Assembly (NCBI GenBank): GCA_040005555.1
Contig: JBDTYT010000022.1
Location: 1-22,738 of the forward strand
Length of the DNA stretch: 22,738 bases
Reading direction: 5' to 3'
DNA from: JBDTYT01 sp040005555
GTDB taxonomy: Bacteria > Actinomycetota > UBA4738 > HRBIN12
Shown here: positions 1 to 6,771 of the stretch, piece by piece
How positions within the stretch are numbered: the first letter of the stretch is position 1
How the letters are laid out: every line of letters begins with the position of its first letter
Notes under the pieces: model-generated
Databases searched by the model: none
What the model was told of the DNA's origin: nothing
Seen by the model: the letters and a program-made list of their open reading frames with translations, nothing else
Translations under genes and position numbers: made by a program

Positions 1-352
1 CGGGAGGCACGCGCTCGCGAGCCCGAGCCTCCATGCTCCCGAGCAGGAACGCGCCGAGTCCACGCCCGAAGTGCTCGGGATCGACGCGGGCGTACGTGTC
101 TTGCGAATGCTCGGGAACGGGTCCATGCACGATCCCGAACGCGACCGGGACGCCCGCCGTGTCGGTGACGAACCACGAGTCGAGCTCGATATCGAACCCG
201 GGCATCGACAGGTCGTCCTGGAAGTGCTCCGGCTCGGCATCCGGGCGACCGAAGTCCCACATGTCGTACGCGTTGGCCACGCGCACGACCGCATCGATGT
301 CGTCGGGTCGGAGCGGACGGACGGTATACCCCGGCGGGAGCCGGGCGCTCAG
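1..352 (-). CDS. GNAT-family N-acetyltransferase, partial (runs off left edge)
   Basis: Translating the minus strand leftward from 352 gives an open frame to the window edge, with a typical GNAT beginning (GYTVRPLRPDDIDAVVRVAN) and, near the edge, the acetyl-CoA pyrophosphate-binding loop FGRGLGAFLL. GNAT enzymes move an acetyl group from acetyl-CoA to an amine; the substrate here cannot be told. About 117 residues are visible and the C-terminus is missing. There is no ATG, GTG or TTG in this frame between the last upstream stop and the conserved first beta strand. The only plausible initiator is CTG at 352-350, which overlaps the ku TGA stop as CTGA. This suggests translation coupled to ku, or a one-base error in an original ATGA or GTGA. 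The family call is confident; the start codon is not. Confidence 0.75.
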   Translation of the reverse strand, partial: MSARLPPGYTVRPLRPDDIDAVVRVANAYDMWDFGRPDAEPEHFQDDLSMPGFDIELDSWFVTDTAGVPVAFGIVHGPVPEHSQDTYARVDPEHFGRGLGAFLLGSMEARARERVPP

Positions 353-1224
353 CCCGCTGCGGCTTTCTTGCGAGGGGAGGCGGTTTTCTTCGCCGCCGTC
401 TTCGCGGCGGTCTTCTTGCCCGCCGAGGGCTTCGGCTTCGCGGACGGGGTCTTCTGCTTCGCGGCCGCGACCGAGGCCTTCAGGGCCTCCATGAGGTCAA
501 CGACCTTGGCGGGAGCCGCCTGAGGGGCGAACTCGATCTCCTCGCCCGCCACCTTCTTCTCGACGATCTCCATCAGCGCCTCGCGGTACTCGTCCTTGAA
601 CGCCTCCGGGTTCCACGGCTCGGTGAGGTTCTCGATGAGGGATTTGGCCATCTCGACCTCTTGTCCCCGCACCTTGCCGTCGGCATCGACGGTCTCGAAG
701 TCCGCGGCACGGATCTCATCCGGCCAGAACATCGTCTCGAGGACGAACGCCTTGTCCTTGAACCGCAGCGCTGCGAGATGCTCCTTATCGCGGAAGCTCA
801 CCTTGGCGATGCCGACCTTGCTCTCCTGTGACAGCGCCGTGCGGAGCAGAGCGTACGCCTTGGCCCCCGTCTCGTCCGGAACCAGGTAATAGGACTTCTT
901 GAACAAGATGGGGTCGATCTCGTCCAGCTCGACGAACTGCACGATGTCGATCGCCCGGCTGGACTCGAGCGGCACCTTGTCCAGGTCGTCGTCGGTGATC
1001 ACGACGTAGTGATCCTTCTCGTACTCGTAGCCCTTCACGATGTGCTCGTAGGTCACCTCTTCGCCGTCGATCTCGCAGACGCGCTTGTAGCGCACGCGTC
1101 CCATGTCCTCGTCGTGGAGCTGATTGAACTTCAGAGACTTCTCCTCCGTGGCCGGGAACACGCTCACGGGGATCGTCACGAGGCCGAAGGAGATGGCTCC
1201 CTTCCACATCGATCGCGGTGGCAT
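349..1224 (-). CDS. ku: Ku, NHEJ DNA end-binding protein
   Basis: Bacterial Ku forms a homodimeric ring that loads onto double-strand DNA ends and recruits LigD for non-homologous end joining. The 291-aa product opens with the family signature WKGAISFGLVTIPV and continues through the Ku core (for example YEHIVKGYEYEKDHYVVITDDDL and LFKKSYYLVPDE) to about residue 250. It then ends in a low-complexity Lys/Ala/Pro tail. Such basic tails are known in actinobacterial Ku and are thought to bind DNA. The frame is open to 1284, but ATG at 1224 is preferred because GGGAGG lies about six bases upstream, and homologues start close to MWKG. The gene is divergent from ligD, its functional partner, and overlaps a GNAT frame at its stop. 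Confidence 0.96.
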   Translation of the reverse strand: MPPRSMWKGAISFGLVTIPVSVFPATEEKSLKFNQLHDEDMGRVRYKRVCEIDGEEVTYEHIVKGYEYEKDHYVVITDDDLDKVPLESSRAIDIVQFVELDEIDPILFKKSYYLVPDETGAKAYALLRTALSQESKVGIAKVSFRDKEHLAALRFKDKAFVLETMFWPDEIRAADFETVDADGKVRGQEVEMAKSLIENLTEPWNPEAFKDEYREALMEIVEKKVAGEEIEFAPQAAPAKVVDLMEALKASVAAAKQKTPSAKPKPSAGKKTAAKTAAKKTASPRKKAAAG

Positions 1225-1286
1225 CTGCGTCCTCCCAAGGGTTCGATCCGAAGGTTCGATCTGAGCCAACCGAGCAGGGAACATGC

Positions 1287-1292
1287 ATCCTA
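1287..1292 (-). promoter_or_regulatory. Candidate -10 box for ku (TAGGAT)
   Basis: TAGGAT on the minus strand would start a transcript near 1280, giving a leader of about 55 bases that contains the GGGAGG site of ku. It lies back to back with the ligD -10 candidate. No recognisable -35 element was found. Confidence 0.45.
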
Positions 1293-1345
1293 GCGCAGCC
1301 CGGCGACACGTCTGCGCTCCGGCACATCCCCGTGCCCGCTGCGGC

Positions 1346-1351
1346 TACCAT
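1346..1351 (+). promoter_or_regulatory. Candidate -10 box for ligD (TACCAT), leaderless spacing
   Basis: TACCAT is followed by six bases and then the ligD ATG at 1358. Transcription would therefore start at or next to the A of the start codon. There is no Shine-Dalgarno sequence, which fits a leaderless message. Confidence 0.55.
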
Positions 1352-1357
1352 CGCCGA

Positions 1358-3862
1358 ATGCCGGCACGGAAGAAGGGCTCGGGGGGCCGAGCGCTGACGG
1401 TCGACCTCCCCACGCAGCTCCCGGCAGAGCGGCGCGGGGACGCATGGTGGATGGAGGCCGACGGACGCGAACTGCGCCTATCGAACCTCGACAAGATCTT
1501 CTGGCCGGACGAGGGCTACACGAAGGGCGATCTGGTCGCGTACTACTTCAACGTGGCCGAGCTGATCCTGCCGTACCTGCGGGACCGGCCCCTCACGATG
1601 AAACGGATGCCGGACGGCATCGACGGCGACTTCTTCTACGAGAAGACCGCGCCGTCTCACACACCGGACTGGGTGCAGCGCTGCTCGGTGCTCTCGGAGG
1701 ACAGCAAGGACGGCGTGATCGGATACCTCATGGTGAACGACCTCTCGACGCTGCTCTACGCCGCGAACCTCGGATGCATCGAGATGCACCCGTTGCACTC
1801 GCGATGCGCCTCGGTCGACCAACCCGACTACCTCTTCTTCGACCTCGACCCGATGGAGGCGCCGTTCGACATGGTGCTCGCGGTCGCGCTCCACGTGAAG
1901 GCGGCGCTCGATGCGCTCGGGCTCGCGAGCTACCCGAAGACGAGCGGGGCGACCGGGGTCCAGATCTACGTGCCGATCGAGTCCGGCTACTCGTACCAGC
2001 AGGTCCGAGACTTCGTCGGGACCGTCGGTCGCATGATCGAAAGGGCCGACCGTGACCGCGTGACCATGGCCTGGCAGATCAAGAACCGCACCGGGAAGGT
2101 GTTCGTCGACCACAACATGAACCGCCGCGGCGCGAACATCTCCGCGGTGTACTCGCTGCGACCCGAGCGCGGGGCGACCGTCTCGACCCCGCTCACGTGG
2201 GACGAGGTCGCGTCGGACGTGACGCCGCAGGACTTCACGATCGTGAGCGTCTGGGACCGGTTCGCGAGGGTGGGCGACCTGTTCGAGGGCGTGTTGTCCG
2301 AACCTCAGGATCTCGCACCGGCGCTCGAGGCGCTCGGCATGTCCCCAACGAAGGAACACGGAGCGGGCCGAAGCGGCCGGTCGAGCGACGAGGTGATCGC
2401 GGCGTCGAAAGATCCCAAGCTCGCCGAGTACCTGCGCAAGCGGACGTTCGGTCCGGAGGGCACGACCGAGCCCCCACCGGGTGAGGTCTCTGGCGAAGGC
2501 AACTCGTTCGTGATCCACAAGCACCGGGCCACGCGCCTGCATTACGACGTGCGCCTCGAGCGCGACGGCGCGCTCCCCAGCTGGGCCGTTCCCCGCGGCC
2601 TCCCGACGAACCCCGGCGACAAGCGGCTCGCCGTACGCACCGAGGATCACCCGCTCGAGTACGGGAAGTTCGAGGGCACGATCCCGAAGGGTCATTACGG
2701 CGCTGGAGAGGTGCGGATCTTCGACGACGGCTGGTACGAGTCCGTCGAGTGGACCGAGAAGAAGGTCAGCTTCCGGCTCCACGGCCGACGCTATCCGGGC
2801 CTGGAGTACCACTTCGTGAAGACGCGGACCGATTGGCTCGCCTTCCTCGCATCGGCACAGGAGGCTCCGCTCATCGCATCCCCCCCGCAGATGCAGCCCA
2901 TGCTCGCCGAGGGCGGTCACACGGCGTTCGACGACCCGATGTGGTGGTTCGAGCCGAAGTTCGACGGGATCCGTTCGGTCACGATCCTCGCGACCGATCT
3001 CACGAGGCTCGTGACACGGACGGGGCGGGAGGTGACCTCGCAGTATCCCGAGCTGCACATGATCCATGAGCTCGTTGACCAGGTGAACGCAGTGATCGAC
3101 GCCGAGATCGTGGCGTTCGACGAGGAGGGCAAGAACTCGTTCGAGGCGCTCCAGCAACGGATGAACCTCGCGAACGAGCGCGAGATCAAACGCATGAGCG
3201 CTCAGGTGCCCGTCGCGCTCGTGGCGTTCGACCTGCTGTGGCTCGATGGGCACGACCTCACGACGCTCGGGCTCGAGGAGCGTCGTGAGTTGCTCGAGAC
3301 GATCGTCGAGCAGGACGAGCGCCTGCAGTTGGTGACGCACGTCGAGGGAACCGGCACGGAGTTCACGGACATCGCGAAGCAGCTCGGCCTGGAGGGCGTT
3401 GTGGCGAAGAAGCTCGGCTCCCGCTACCAGCCCGGACGCCGCTCCCCCGACTGGCGCAAGATCAAGCTCACGAACACGCAAGACTGCGTGATCTTGGGGT
3501 GGACCCGGGGGCAAGGCGGTCGCTCGGGGACGTTCGGGGCGTTGCTCGTGGGCGCGTACCTCGATGGCAAGCTCCTGTGGATCGGCCAGGTCGGCAGCGG
3601 GTTCACCGACGCGATGCTGCAGCGGGTGATGGGGCAGCTCGAGCCCCTCGTGCGATCGACCCCCGCGAGCGACGACCCGGAGCTCGGGCAGGTGAAAGGC
3701 GCGACGTTCGTCGAACCGCGGGTCGTGTGCGAGGTCGAGTACCTGGAGATCACGCGCTCGACGAAGAAGATGCGCGCGCCGAGCTTCAAGGGCATCCGCG
3801 ACGACAAGGCGCCCGAGGACTGCGTGCTCGAGCTCCCGGCGTCGAGCGCTCGGGGTCGTTAG
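1358..3862 (+). CDS. ligD: LigD, multifunctional NHEJ ATP-dependent DNA ligase
   Basis: The 834-aa protein carries the three LigD activities in the order polymerase/primase, 3'-phosphoesterase, ligase, the order found in Mycobacterium. The polymerase domain (about residues 30-300) has the metal-binding DLDP at 162-165. The phosphoesterase domain (about 385-510) has the HKHRATRLHYDVRLE signature from residue 387. The ligase domain begins near MQPMLAE and has the adenylation motif EPKFDGIR with catalytic Lys534, followed by the OB-fold half, including GLEGVVAKKLGSRY. It repairs double-strand breaks with Ku, adding nucleotides, trimming 3' ends and sealing. ATG at 1358 is chosen over the upstream in-frame ATG at 1283 because homology starts after it and a -10-like box sits six bases before it. 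The stop overlaps that of the convergent DUF5319 gene. Confidence 0.97.
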   Translation: MPARKKGSGGRALTVDLPTQLPAERRGDAWWMEADGRELRLSNLDKIFWPDEGYTKGDLVAYYFNVAELILPYLRDRPLTMKRMPDGIDGDFFYEKTAPSHTPDWVQRCSVLSEDSKDGVIGYLMVNDLSTLLYAANLGCIEMHPLHSRCASVDQPDYLFFDLDPMEAPFDMVLAVALHVKAALDALGLASYPKTSGATGVQIYVPIESGYSYQQVRDFVGTVGRMIERADRDRVTMAWQIKNRTGKVFVDHNMNRRGANISAVYSLRPERGATVSTPLTWDEVASDVTPQDFTIVSVWDRFARVGDLFEGVLSEPQDLAPALEALGMSPTKEHGAGRSGRSSDEVIAASKDPKLAEYLRKRTFGPEGTTEPPPGEVSGEGNSFVIHKHRATRLHYDVRLERDGALPSWAVPRGLPTNPGDKRLAVRTEDHPLEYGKFEGTIPKGHYGAGEVRIFDDGWYESVEWTEKKVSFRLHGRRYPGLEYHFVKTRTDWLAFLASAQEAPLIASPPQMQPMLAEGGHTAFDDPMWWFEPKFDGIRSVTILATDLTRLVTRTGREVTSQYPELHMIHELVDQVNAVIDAEIVAFDEEGKNSFEALQQRMNLANEREIKRMSAQVPVALVAFDLLWLDGHDLTTLGLEERRELLETIVEQDERLQLVTHVEGTGTEFTDIAKQLGLEGVVAKKLGSRYQPGRRSPDWRKIKLTNTQDCVILGWTRGQGGRSGTFGALLVGAYLDGKLLWIGQVGSGFTDAMLQRVMGQLEPLVRSTPASDDPELGQVKGATFVEPRVVCEVEYLEITRSTKKMRAPSFKGIRDDKAPEDCVLELPASSARGR

Positions 3863-4377
3863 AAGGGTTCGAAGCCCGCCCGCACGAGCAGCGCGCGGAC
3901 CTCGCGCTCGTCGATGCCGCGCTGGAGGAGCTCGCGGTAGATCCGGACCGCGGCGAGGGCACGACCGCATTTCGGGCAGTAGCGGAAGTGATCGTCGGCG
4001 GGCGTCTCGCACCAGGGGCATTGGGTGACCTCGAGACGGCGGCCCGGCTCCAGCCCGGTGTCGGCCAGCGCGTCGATGTAGCCCTTTCCGTAGTCCCACT
4101 GGATGTACTCATCCTCGCGGACCTCGAACGCAGGCTCATGCATCCTCGGTTCGCCGAACCGGAGCATGTGCTCGAGGTTCTCGCGCAGGAGCTCCCACTC
4201 GTAGAAGTGGTTCTCGCCGCAGTCCGGGCACGCGATGACGACGCCCTTCACCCCTTGGGCACCGAAGACCTGGCGCATGCCGGCGAGGTCCTCGATGTCG
4301 GCGCGGACGTCGTCCTCCTCAGCCGGTTCCAGGCTGAAGACCTCGCGTTCGTCGTCTCCGAGCGGCTCTTCGGTCAC
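3859..4377 (-). CDS. DUF5319 protein with C-terminal zinc ribbon
   Basis: The product is 172 aa. Residues of about 20-110 match, from memory, the actinobacterial DUF5319 family typified by M. tuberculosis Rv3412. Shared features include an acidic N-terminus, DL..L followed by GVKGVVIACPDCGENHFYEW, a short LRENLEHML helix, HEPAF, and DEYIQWDYGKGYIDA. The function of the family is unknown. After this, the protein has an extra segment with CPWC and CPKC pairs (about residues 117-140), a zinc-ribbon layout I do not recall in Rv3412, and a helical tail. The CPDC pair in the core may add another metal ligand set. Translation starts at GTG 4377, which overlaps the TGA of the upstream deacetylase gene as GTGA, so the two are co-translated. 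Its TAA stop shares bases with the ligD TAG stop. Confidence 0.85.
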   Translation of the reverse strand: MTEEPLGDDEREVFSLEPAEEDDVRADIEDLAGMRQVFGAQGVKGVVIACPDCGENHFYEWELLRENLEHMLRFGEPRMHEPAFEVREDEYIQWDYGKGYIDALADTGLEPGRRLEVTQCPWCETPADDHFRYCPKCGRALAAVRIYRELLQRGIDEREVRALLVRAGFEPF

Positions 4378-5105
4378 CCTGCCTCTTCCGTGGCTTCCTC
4401 GACCATAGCGTCCTCGTCCTCGAACGAGAATGCCTTGAACGCCTCCGCGTACTCGACCCCCGCCTGCTGGCCCAGCTCGCGCGCGCGCTTACGAACCCAC
4501 CCCGCAGAGGCGTCTCGGTGCTGCGACTCGTGCTTGGTGAGGGCCTCCAGCTTGATGTCGATGGTCTTGCCGATGTCCACGTAGGTATCGGGCTCTTCCG
4601 CGGACAACCAAAGGTTCGGGATCTCGAAGGGTTCCAGGCCCTCGTCGAGGAGCTCGGTGAACTGGAGGCGGGTCGGCGCGTCGGGCATGACGGCGCTGAG
4701 GGCGAGGACGCCGGCCGCCTTGTGGTCGGAGTGGTTGATGTAGCCGCTCCCCGACCACAGCCGCTGCGGGTCGGGGGCGAGGATCACCTCGGGGCGGATC
4801 CTGCGGACCACGCGCGTGACGGCTCGGCGCGTCTCGAGATTCACCTCGAGCTCCCCGTCGCGGTACCCGAGGAACGACAGGCTCTTCACGCCGAGGACCT
4901 CGGCGGCCGCGCGCTGCTCCCGTTCGCGGACGACCATCATCTCCTCACGGGTGACGCCGGGCTCGTTCGAGCCGGCCGAGCCGTCGGTGATGACGCAGTA
5001 GTGGACATCGGTCCCCTCGCTCGCCCACAGCGCCACGGTGCCGCCGCACATGTACTCGGCGTCGTCGGGGTGGGCGAAAACCACGAGCGCGCTCGCGAAC
5101 CGCAT
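4374..5105 (-). CDS. PIG-L/LmbE-family deacetylase
   Basis: The 243-aa protein belongs to the zinc-dependent PIG-L (LmbE) deacetylases, which remove acetyl groups from N-acetylglucosamine-type substrates. Members include MshB and Mca of mycothiol metabolism and enzymes of natural-product and glycan pathways. The AHPDDAEYMCGG motif supplies His12 and Asp15, and the NHSDHKAAG motif supplies the third zinc ligand, His128. Nothing in the context identifies the substrate, and the length is shorter than typical MshB or Mca. The ATG at 5105 follows the hexamer TACGCT by six bases, fitting a leaderless start. It is the first gene of a two-gene operon with the DUF5319 protein, joined by a GTGA overlap. 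Confidence 0.9.
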   Translation of the reverse strand: MRFASALVVFAHPDDAEYMCGGTVALWASEGTDVHYCVITDGSAGSNEPGVTREEMMVVREREQRAAAEVLGVKSLSFLGYRDGELEVNLETRRAVTRVVRRIRPEVILAPDPQRLWSGSGYINHSDHKAAGVLALSAVMPDAPTRLQFTELLDEGLEPFEIPNLWLSAEEPDTYVDIGKTIDIKLEALTKHESQHRDASAGWVRKRARELGQQAGVEYAEAFKAFSFEDEDAMVEEATEEAG

Positions 5106-5111
5106 CCTACG

Positions 5112-5117
5112 AGCGTA
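5112..5117 (-). promoter_or_regulatory. Candidate -10 box for the PIG-L deacetylase gene (TACGCT), leaderless spacing
   Basis: On the minus strand TACGCT is followed by the six bases CGTAGG and then ATG at 5105. The intervening AGG is too close to the ATG for a good Shine-Dalgarno site, so a leaderless transcript is the simpler reading. Confidence 0.55.
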
Positions 5118-5154
5118 CCGGACGGATGCGTCGAGGTGGTACAGACTGGTCGTC

Positions 5155-5526
5155 GTGAACGAACGGACCGACGGATCGGGTCTGAGGGAGGACTATCCGA
5201 GGGTCACGGCGCTCGGGGCGATCACCGGTCTCGGGGCGGGATGGGGCCTGCTCGGCTACGCGGTGCTCTGGGAGGGCACCCCGTTCCAGGTGCAGCGACC
5301 GTTCGTGACGAGCGTGATCGGCACGCTCGTGCTCCTTCCTGCGCGGGTCGTGATCTGGGGGATCCACCTGGCCGAGGTGATGGCTGGCCGATCGTTCGAT
5401 CTCTCTCAGAACCACTGGTGGATCGCGCTCGCCGCGAGCACGCTCGGCGCGGGAACGCTGGCCGGTGTGTATCGGCTCGGCCGCTCGGTCCGGCGCCGGA
5501 TGTCGGAGCGTCATTCCTCCTTGTAG
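5155..5526 (+). CDS. Small membrane protein, function unknown
   Basis: The 123-aa product has a short charged N-terminus and a hydrophobic, Gly/Ala-rich segment (about residues 18-42, TALGAITGLGAGWGLLGYAV). A second hydrophobic segment covers about residues 52-75 and a third about 88-107, before a basic tail (RLGRSVRRRMSERH). This predicts an inner-membrane protein with two or three passes. I do not recognise the family. GTG at 5155 is chosen because the frame upstream of it overlaps the divergent deacetylase gene and contains no hydrophobic pattern. A TACAGA hexamer at 5140-5145 is a poor -10 match nine bases upstream. The 3' end overlaps the convergent cupin gene by 16 bases. That the gene is real is inferred from its coherent hydrophobicity pattern. 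Confidence 0.65.
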   Translation: MNERTDGSGLREDYPRVTALGAITGLGAGWGLLGYAVLWEGTPFQVQRPFVTSVIGTLVLLPARVVIWGIHLAEVMAGRSFDLSQNHWWIALAASTLGAGTLAGVYRLGRSVRRRMSERHSSL

Positions 5527-5873
5527 ATCGCCCAAAACTTCTTGACGGGCGAGAGCGCCCTCCACGTGGCCTTCGATCCCTTCGGTGTGATGAGGAGGTC
5601 GCCCGGGCCGGCACGTTGCATGGTGCCGTCGGGCTCGGTGATCTCGACCTCCCCTTCGATGATCACCGCGATCTCATGGTAGGGAGGCTCCATCGGACCG
5701 GTCTCGGGCGCGCGCTTCCACAGGCCGAAGCTGAAGCCGCGGTCGCCGCTTCGGAAGACGACGACCTCCTCGCCCGGTGGGGTCGGATCGCCTTCATCGG
5801 TCGGGATGGTCTGCCACGCGAGCTCATCGTCGTTCGTGATCACGCGGATGGTGGGGTCGAACGCATCGCTCAC
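5511..5873 (-). CDS. Cupin_3 (DUF861)-type cupin-domain protein
   Basis: The 120-aa protein has a single cupin beta-barrel. It resembles the cupin_3 group (ureidoglycine aminohydrolase-like): residues of about 45-118 run FSFGLWKRAPETG, YHEIAVIIEGEVEITEPDG, AGPGDLLITPKGSKATWRA, and VKKFWAIYKEE. Only one His (in YHE) remains in the usual metal-binding region, so metal binding is doubtful, which is common in this subgroup. The function is unknown; a small-molecule binding or isomerase-type role is possible. GTG at 5873 has a good AAGGAG about seven bases upstream. It lies 27 bases downstream of the GNAT gene and is probably the last gene of that operon. Confidence 0.87.
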   Translation of the reverse strand: MSDAFDPTIRVITNDDELAWQTIPTDEGDPTPPGEEVVVFRSGDRGFSFGLWKRAPETGPMEPPYHEIAVIIEGEVEITEPDGTMQRAGPGDLLITPKGSKATWRALSPVKKFWAIYKEE

Positions 5874-5900
5874 GGGACGCTCCTTTCTGGGGTTGCAGCA

Positions 5901-6389
5901 CTAGTCGCGCTGGGGCAGCGCGCGCGTCATCAGGTAGTGCGTTCCGAGATCCGGGATGTCGAACGCGTCACCGCGCGTGGCGAACGCGTACCGACGATAG
6001 AAGCCGACCGCACCGGCGCGAGCGTTGCACCACAGGAGCCGGCCACCGTGGTTGACGGCGTGCTCGACGCACCGCTCCAGCAGCAGTCCGCCGTAGCCGC
6101 GGCCTCGGACCTCGGGGAGGGTCGCCATCCCCCGGACGCGCCACGCTCGGTCGTCCTCCTCGCTCGGCGGAGGCTCGCAGATGATGGTCGCGATCCCCAC
6201 GAGCCGCTCCTCCTCGAAGGCGCCCGAGTGCAAGGTGTCGGGCGCGTCGTCACCGGGGAAGACGAGCTCGTCCGCCGGGCGCCCCGGCCGCAGGAGCTCA
6301 TGACGCAAGATCCGCGCCGCGTGCACGTCGATCTGGCGCAGATCACCGATCATCGACATCTCAAGGGGTCGCTCGCCGCGTGCGCGCAC
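5901..6389 (-). CDS. GNAT-family N-acetyltransferase
   Basis: This is a single-domain acetyl-CoA-dependent acetyltransferase. The acetyl-CoA loop is in LPEVRGRGYGGLLLERCVEHAV, preceded by a beta-bulge strand (RVRGMATL) and followed by LWCNARAGAVGFYRRYAF, the usual C-terminal half of the fold. The N-terminal LRHELLRPGRPADELVFPGDD is typical of a GNAT group found in high-GC Gram-positive bacteria. Its substrate is unknown. Two starts are possible: GTG at 6389 (162 aa, directly abutting the upstream stop) or ATG at 6359 (152 aa, MSMIGDLRQ), which begins closer to the domain. Neither has a strong ribosome binding site. It is co-directional with the genes on both sides, so it is probably co-transcribed with the unknown protein upstream and the cupin downstream. 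Confidence 0.9.
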   Translation of the reverse strand: MRARGERPLEMSMIGDLRQIDVHAARILRHELLRPGRPADELVFPGDDAPDTLHSGAFEEERLVGIATIICEPPPSEEDDRAWRVRGMATLPEVRGRGYGGLLLERCVEHAVNHGGRLLWCNARAGAVGFYRRYAFATRGDAFDIPDLGTHYLMTRALPQRD

Positions 6390-6725
6390 TCACGGTTCGG
6401 GGTCGTCGAACCGGACGCTGCGAAGGGCTCCTTGCGCGCGCTCGATCGCCCCCGTGAGCCACGCACCGTCCTGGGCACCTCGGTCGTCCTCTCGCGGGAA
6501 CATGAACTGATTGAGGGTCTCGTCCGAGCCGACCTGGATCCCCCTCGTGAGCAGGTACTCACCGAGCGCGAACTCCCACGTGAAGAGCGCCGTGCCGTCT
6601 TCGTACGCGTGCACCGAGTATGTGAGGTAGCGGTTCGGCTCCGCCGTGAAGAGCTTCGCCCCGCGCGGCGCCCTGCCCTGGCCCAGGTGGAACCCGAACC
6701 CGGAAAGCGCTTCTTCGAAGGTCAC
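6390..6725 (-). CDS. Hypothetical protein, 111 aa
   Basis: I do not recognise this protein. It is soluble and of mixed charge, with an aromatic-rich middle (RYLTYSVHAYEDGTALFTWEFALGEYLL) that alternates like beta strands and an acidic, helical C-terminal third ending in DDPEP. It has no membrane segment or signal peptide. GTG at 6725 is chosen because TAGGCT lies exactly six bases upstream, matching the leaderless arrangement of several neighbours. The stop abuts the GTG of the following GNAT gene with no spacing, so the two are probably translated together. The amino-acid composition and coupling support a real gene. Confidence 0.7.
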   Translation of the reverse strand: MTFEEALSGFGFHLGQGRAPRGAKLFTAEPNRYLTYSVHAYEDGTALFTWEFALGEYLLTRGIQVGSDETLNQFMFPREDDRGAQDGAWLTGAIERAQGALRSVRFDDPEP

Positions 6726-6731
6726 GCGCAG

Positions 6732-6737
6732 AGCCTA
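6732..6737 (-). promoter_or_regulatory. Candidate -10 box for the 111-aa hypothetical gene (TAGGCT), leaderless spacing
   Basis: On the minus strand TAGGCT is followed by CTGCGC and then GTG at 6725, a six-base gap. There is no Shine-Dalgarno sequence in between. It lies in the 46-base gap after the rmuC stop. Confidence 0.5.
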
Positions 6738-6771
6738 CGTCTCCGCCCATCCCCGGGCGTCGGCGCCCGCG

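Noticed and set aside
349..470. Repeated GCC/AAG-type units as a DNA tandem repeat
   Set aside because: They simply encode the Lys/Ala-rich Ku tail; the units are irregular and not a separate repeat element.
1478..4099. An 873-codon open frame on the minus strand opposite ligD
   Set aside because: It is Arg/His/Glu-rich with no recognisable domain and covers a clearly coding ligD. It is a by-product of high GC third positions.
5140..5145. TACAGA as a leaderless -10 box for the small membrane protein
   Set aside because: The last base is not T and the spacing is nine, so it was not counted with the seven matching cases.
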